Assembly (NCBI GenBank): GCA_050116035.1
Contig: JASFPJ010000038.1
Span: forward strand, 1 to 16,380
Length of the DNA: 16,380 bases
Source of the DNA: SOIA01 sp050116035
GTDB lineage: Bacteria > Acidobacteriota > Aminicenantia > Aminicenantales > Aminicenantaceae
Reading direction: 5' to 3'
In this document: positions 14,104 through 16,380 of the stretch, in pieces
How the letters are laid out: each line of letters starts with the position of its first letter
Numbering within the stretch: the first letter of the stretch is position 1
Program-made: the position numbers and the translations under genes
The notes under the pieces: generated by a model
Database searches by the model: none
What the model saw: the letters and a program-made list of their open reading frames with translations, nothing else
What the model was told of the DNA's origin: nothing

Positions 14104-14943
14104 ATGTTCGTCAAAATAACGAGAAGAGTCGTGGTTCCCAGCCTCGTGTTGATAATATTCGTGTTATCCGTTCTTTTCGGACCGCTCTTCTCCCAGGAAA
14201 AGAAACTCAGAGTCACCGCAGAGACAGCCATTATCTACCTCAAACCAGATCCCCATAGTCCGGTTGTCGCAAAAGTGAAAGAAGGGACGGTCCTAACCCT
14301 CCGTCATCCCAGAAAGACCAAAAGAATATGGTACCAAGTCTTTTTTGTTCCCAAAGGATCTGAAGTCGGCAAATCAGGGTATATTCAAGATTCCTTTGTC
14401 GAAAGATTGTTTGTGGTGACCAGGATTGAGACAGTCGAAAGCCAAGAAGACACGATAAAGCATTTCAGAAAAGCCCAATGGGGGATGACACAAGAGCAGG
14501 TTATTCGACTAGATGGGAATCCTGCGGCTCGGGAAAATCCGGGTGAGTTTTATGTGATGAGGTACTGGGATAGCATCAAAAACATGAGCTGCTGGATTGA
14601 TTATATTTTTAAAGACGACAAATTGGTCAAAGCAAGATACATATTTCTTGTGAAGCACGAATATAAGAGTCAGTATTTTGGTGATTATAAAAAGGCAAAA
14701 GATTTTTTAACTGAAGTCCATGGGCAATCTCCGTTAACCAATATCAACTGGCTGAATCCCACGTATAAAGAGGACTATTCTAATTGGGGATTGGCTGTTA
14801 GCCTGGGGCATCTGGAATACAGCGCCATCTGGGATACTCCTGAGACAGAAATAGTACTCAGACTTTTTGGCGAGAACAACGAGGTTAAACTCGTGGCTGA
14901 ATACACAGGGAAATTACAGGATGAGAAGGAAAAGGCCAGCTAA
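14104..14943 (+). CDS. Exported protein with SH3-like domain, function unknown
   Basis: From ATG 14104 this is a 279 aa protein. It begins with a clear signal peptide (MFVKITRR, then VVVPSLVLIIFVLSVLFGP, likely cut near LFS/QEK), with no lipobox Cys. Residues about 35-101 resemble a bacterial SH3 domain (AIIYLKPDPHSPVVAKVKEG near 42, ending SGYIQDSFVERL). Residues about 119-270 form a second domain starting FRKAQWGMTQEQVIRLDGNP, a pattern common in uncharacterised periplasmic proteins, with WIDYIFKDDKLVKARYIFL and a late W-D-T-x-E-T-x-I-V-L-R-L segment. The frame also opens at ATG 14005, adding 33 polar residues before the signal peptide. That start has no good Shine-Dalgarno and overlaps a -10-like TATAAA (14000-14005), so 14104, with AGGAG at 14089-14093, is preferred. 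A role in binding cell-wall or protein ligands in the periplasm is only a guess. Confidence 0.75.
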   Translation: MFVKITRRVVVPSLVLIIFVLSVLFGPLFSQEKKLRVTAETAIIYLKPDPHSPVVAKVKEGTVLTLRHPRKTKRIWYQVFFVPKGSEVGKSGYIQDSFVERLFVVTRIETVESQEDTIKHFRKAQWGMTQEQVIRLDGNPAARENPGEFYVMRYWDSIKNMSCWIDYIFKDDKLVKARYIFLVKHEYKSQYFGDYKKAKDFLTEVHGQSPLTNINWLNPTYKEDYSNWGLAVSLGHLEYSAIWDTPETEIVLRLFGENNEVKLVAEYTGKLQDEKEKAS

Positions 14944-15147
14944 CGAAAGAGAAACGTAAGCGCAGCTAACCTGAAACATTCATAAAATCCGCCGACACTA
15001 TACATTATTTTCTATGAAATGAGCTCTTTAGGTAGATTTTTCTCGGGATCAAGATTCAAACTTCTTTTAATGTTCATTCATCTGCTAAATGTCGGCATCT
15101 TTTCCCCTTCGGGCGAGCAAATCTGACGACCTTTTCTTTAAAAAAAA

Positions 15148-15234
15148 TTGTCATCGCGAGCCAAGCATGGCGATCTCATAGTGTATCGCTAATTGCACGA
15201 GATTGCCGCTGTCGCTTCTCTCCTCGCAACGATG
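15148..15234. repeat. Degenerate palindromic dispersed repeat (GTCATYGCGAG type)
   Basis: The left arm carries TTGTCATCGCGAG and GGCGATCTC (15169-15177). The right arm carries GAGATTGCC (15199-15207) and CTCGCAACGAT (15223-15233). GGCGATCTC and GAGATTGCC pair at all nine positions if one G-U is allowed, and GCGAG (15156-15160) pairs with CTCGC (15223-15227). The layout matches the widespread short palindromic repeat GTCATTGCGAGCGAAGC...GCAATCTC seen in many bacterial genomes, a MITE-like element with no coding capacity. This copy is diverged. Family identity comes from memory of the motif, not from a search. Confidence 0.6.
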
Positions 15235-15246
15235 TCTGCTTTGTTG

Positions 15247-15285
15247 CGGCCCATTCGCGGTGGATGACCACAGCTTCATGGGCCG
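15247..15285. repeat. Hairpin CGGCCCAT / ATGGGCCG
   Basis: CGGCCCAT (15247-15254) and ATGGGCCG (15278-15285) are perfect inverted repeats. Inside them, GTGG-ATGA-CCAC (15260-15271) forms a second small stem. It follows the GTCATYGCGAG-type palindrome by 13 bases and may belong to the same repeat or be an RNA structure. No T-run follows. Confidence 0.4.
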
Positions 15286-15389
15286 ACGCCTCGCATCTAC
15301 AGCAACCTCGACTCGTGAATAATCCAGGCTAATAGTTCTTCTTTATATGCTGTTCTTTTTTCTAAAGAAAACGAAGAGACGCGGGCCAC

Positions 15390-16380
15390 TCACTTCAGAT
15401 CGAACCCATCCCAGCAGTAAGTGCAGATTTTTTCTTTCGGAAGTCCGATGGCTTTGACGAGGTCTTCCAATCTTTGGTATTTCAGTGTGGTCAGCTTCAG
15501 CCTTTTTCTGATTTGATCGACCATAGCTTCGTATTTTTCAGAACCTGTTCGAGAATATTCTTCAAGATCTTTGCTGTCATCACCTTCAATCTCTTTGATG
15601 GCTGTTCGGGCAGCAAGGTCCAGTTCTGACCTGGACCTCGAGAAATTCAAGAATTTGCATCCGTATGTGAGAGGAGGACATGCAGGTCGCATATGCACTT
15701 CAACAGCGCCATAGTCATAAAGCCTCTGGATGGTATCCTTGAGCTGGGTTCCTCTGACGATTGAGTCCTCACAGAAGAGCACTCTTTTCCCTTCAATTAA
15801 ATCCCTGATGGGGATGAGTTTCATCTTTGCCACCAAGTCTCGAATGTTTTGGTCTTGGGGCATGAAACTCCGCGGCCAGGTGGGTGTGTATTTGACGAAA
15901 GGTCTTTTGAAAGGGATGTTCGCCTCGCTGGCGTACCCCAGGCCATGTCCGATACCTGAATCCGGTATTCCAGCGACCATGTCTATCTGGATATTATCCT
16001 TTTTCGCTAAAGAGGCGCCGCATTTGTTTCTTACGTATTCAACATTGATTTCTTCATAACTGGATGCCGGATACCCGTAATACACCCATAGAAAGCCACA
16101 GATCTGCATTTTTTCCTCAGGGTTCTTTTTCTGTTCGATTCCCTCTTCTGTGATGAAGACGATCTCTCCCGGTCCGAGGTACTTTGTGATTTCAAAACCG
16201 AGGTTTGGAAAAGCGCATGTTTCAAGAGTGACCGCATAGCTTCCATCCTTCTCTCCGATTACAACCGGAGTTCTGCCAAGTCTGTCTCTGGCTGCATAGA
16301 TTCCTTTATCAGTCAGTAAAAGCAACGAGCATGATCCTTCGATCGCTTCTTGAGCTCTTTGTATACCTTCTACAAAAGTT
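15390..16380 (-). CDS. purF: Amidophosphoribosyltransferase, N-terminus missing
   Basis: PurF makes phosphoribosylamine from PRPP and glutamine, the first committed step of purine synthesis. The frame runs open off the right edge, so the N-terminal part with the catalytic Cys is outside; the TTG near 16325 is not a true start. The visible part has the end of the glutaminase domain (EGSCSLLLLTDKGIYAARD, RLGRTPVVIG), then the phosphoribosyltransferase domain with AGIPDSGIGHGLGYA and the PRPP loop VLFCEDSIVRGTQLKD. Cysteines sit where 4Fe-4S PurFs have them: ICGFLWVYYGYP, TYGCKFL and the terminal pair KICTYCWDGFD. The PRPP loop is CEDSIVRGTQ rather than the common VDDSIVRGTT, a mild divergence. 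It converges on the exported-protein gene and appears unrelated to the arsenosugar block, although it consumes PRPP derived from ribose-5-P. Confidence 0.9.
   Translation of the reverse strand, partial: TFVEGIQRAQEAIEGSCSLLLLTDKGIYAARDRLGRTPVVIGEKDGSYAVTLETCAFPNLGFEITKYLGPGEIVFITEEGIEQKKNPEEKMQICGFLWVYYGYPASSYEEINVEYVRNKCGASLAKKDNIQIDMVAGIPDSGIGHGLGYASEANIPFKRPFVKYTPTWPRSFMPQDQNIRDLVAKMKLIPIRDLIEGKRVLFCEDSIVRGTQLKDTIQRLYDYGAVEVHMRPACPPLTYGCKFLNFSRSRSELDLAARTAIKEIEGDDSKDLEEYSRTGSEKYEAMVDQIRKRLKLTTLKYQRLEDLVKAIGLPKEKICTYCWDGFDLK

Larger units (their letters stand above)
14944..15389. other. Gene-free convergent intergenic region with repeat-like sequence
   Basis: No convincing coding frame spans this 446-base gap between the exported-protein gene and purF, which face each other. 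The first ~200 bases are AT-rich and show nothing recognisable. The remainder (about 15148-15340) is richer in GC and contains two inverted-repeat structures described separately, ending in CTCGTGAATAATCCAGGCTAA, cut here to its recognisable core GTGAATAATCCAGGCTAA, which looks like a repeat-family end but is not proven. A short TTTTC/GAAAA stem (15358-15371) sits near the purF stop without a T-run on the - strand. Confidence 0.6.

Noticed and set aside
1..16380. CRISPR arrays, tRNA and rRNA genes, insertion sequence transposases
   Set aside because: No regularly spaced direct repeats, cloverleaf-like sequences, rRNA motifs or transposase-like frames were seen on either strand.

Overview
The window reads as ordinary chromosomal DNA from an uncultured or little-studied Gram-negative bacterium. 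The outer-membrane barrel protein at the left edge supports a second membrane. Base composition is moderate, most genes have a clear Shine-Dalgarno sequence (often GGAGG or AAGGA), and most lie on the + strand. The gene set (TolB-like propeller plus barrel protein, a Pgi of the type found in transaldolase-Pgi fusions, and a TVP38/oxidoreductase/ArsS/fused-glycosyltransferase block) reminds me of Acidobacteriota/Aminicenantota-like lineages. That placement is an impression and cannot be shown from this sequence.

Layout: (1) 2-1597, the 3' part of a beta-propeller/outer-membrane barrel protein. (2) 1604-1724, a nested inverted repeat that looks like a REP pair. (3) 1874-2647, an MTA/purine nucleoside phosphorylase. 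(4) 2944-8969, a sugar-phosphate block rpiB-rpe-pgi-gnd-zwf-pgl, with overlapping start and stop codons at rpiB/rpe, gnd/zwf and zwf/pgl. It encodes glucose-6-P isomerisation, the whole oxidative pentose phosphate branch (Zwf, Pgl, Gnd), and the two enzymes that interconvert ribulose-5-P with ribose-5-P and xylulose-5-P. (5) 9067-13751, an arsenosugar-type block: the radical SAM enzyme ArsS, a TVP38/DedA-type membrane protein, a MerA-like flavin disulfide oxidoreductase and one polypeptide fusing the two arsenosugar-associated glycosyltransferases. It ends at a strong 16-bp intrinsic terminator (13862-13921). (6) 14104-14943, an exported SH3-like protein of unknown function. (7) 14944-15389, a gene-free convergent gap with a degenerate palindromic dispersed repeat and a second hairpin. 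(8) 15390-16380 on the - strand, most of purF.

How the genes may work together: the pentose phosphate block would supply reduced nicotinamide cofactor and pentose phosphates. ArsS joins a methylated arsenical to the 5'-deoxyadenosyl group of SAM, and the downstream glycosyltransferases are thought to decorate the resulting arseno-ribose. The oxidoreductase could use the NAD(P)H made by Zwf and Gnd, and the MTA-phosphorylase homologue could in principle remove adenine from the ArsS product. No ArsM arsenic methyltransferase lies in the window, so the pathway is incomplete here and these links are inference.

Points worth checking: three conserved histidines of ribulose-phosphate epimerase are all Gln in the Rpe homologue; Zwf and Gnd carry opposite-looking substitutions at cofactor-selecting positions; the MTA-phosphorylase has a hybrid purine-site motif; two structured repeat-like elements and a terminator with pseudoknot potential are present.
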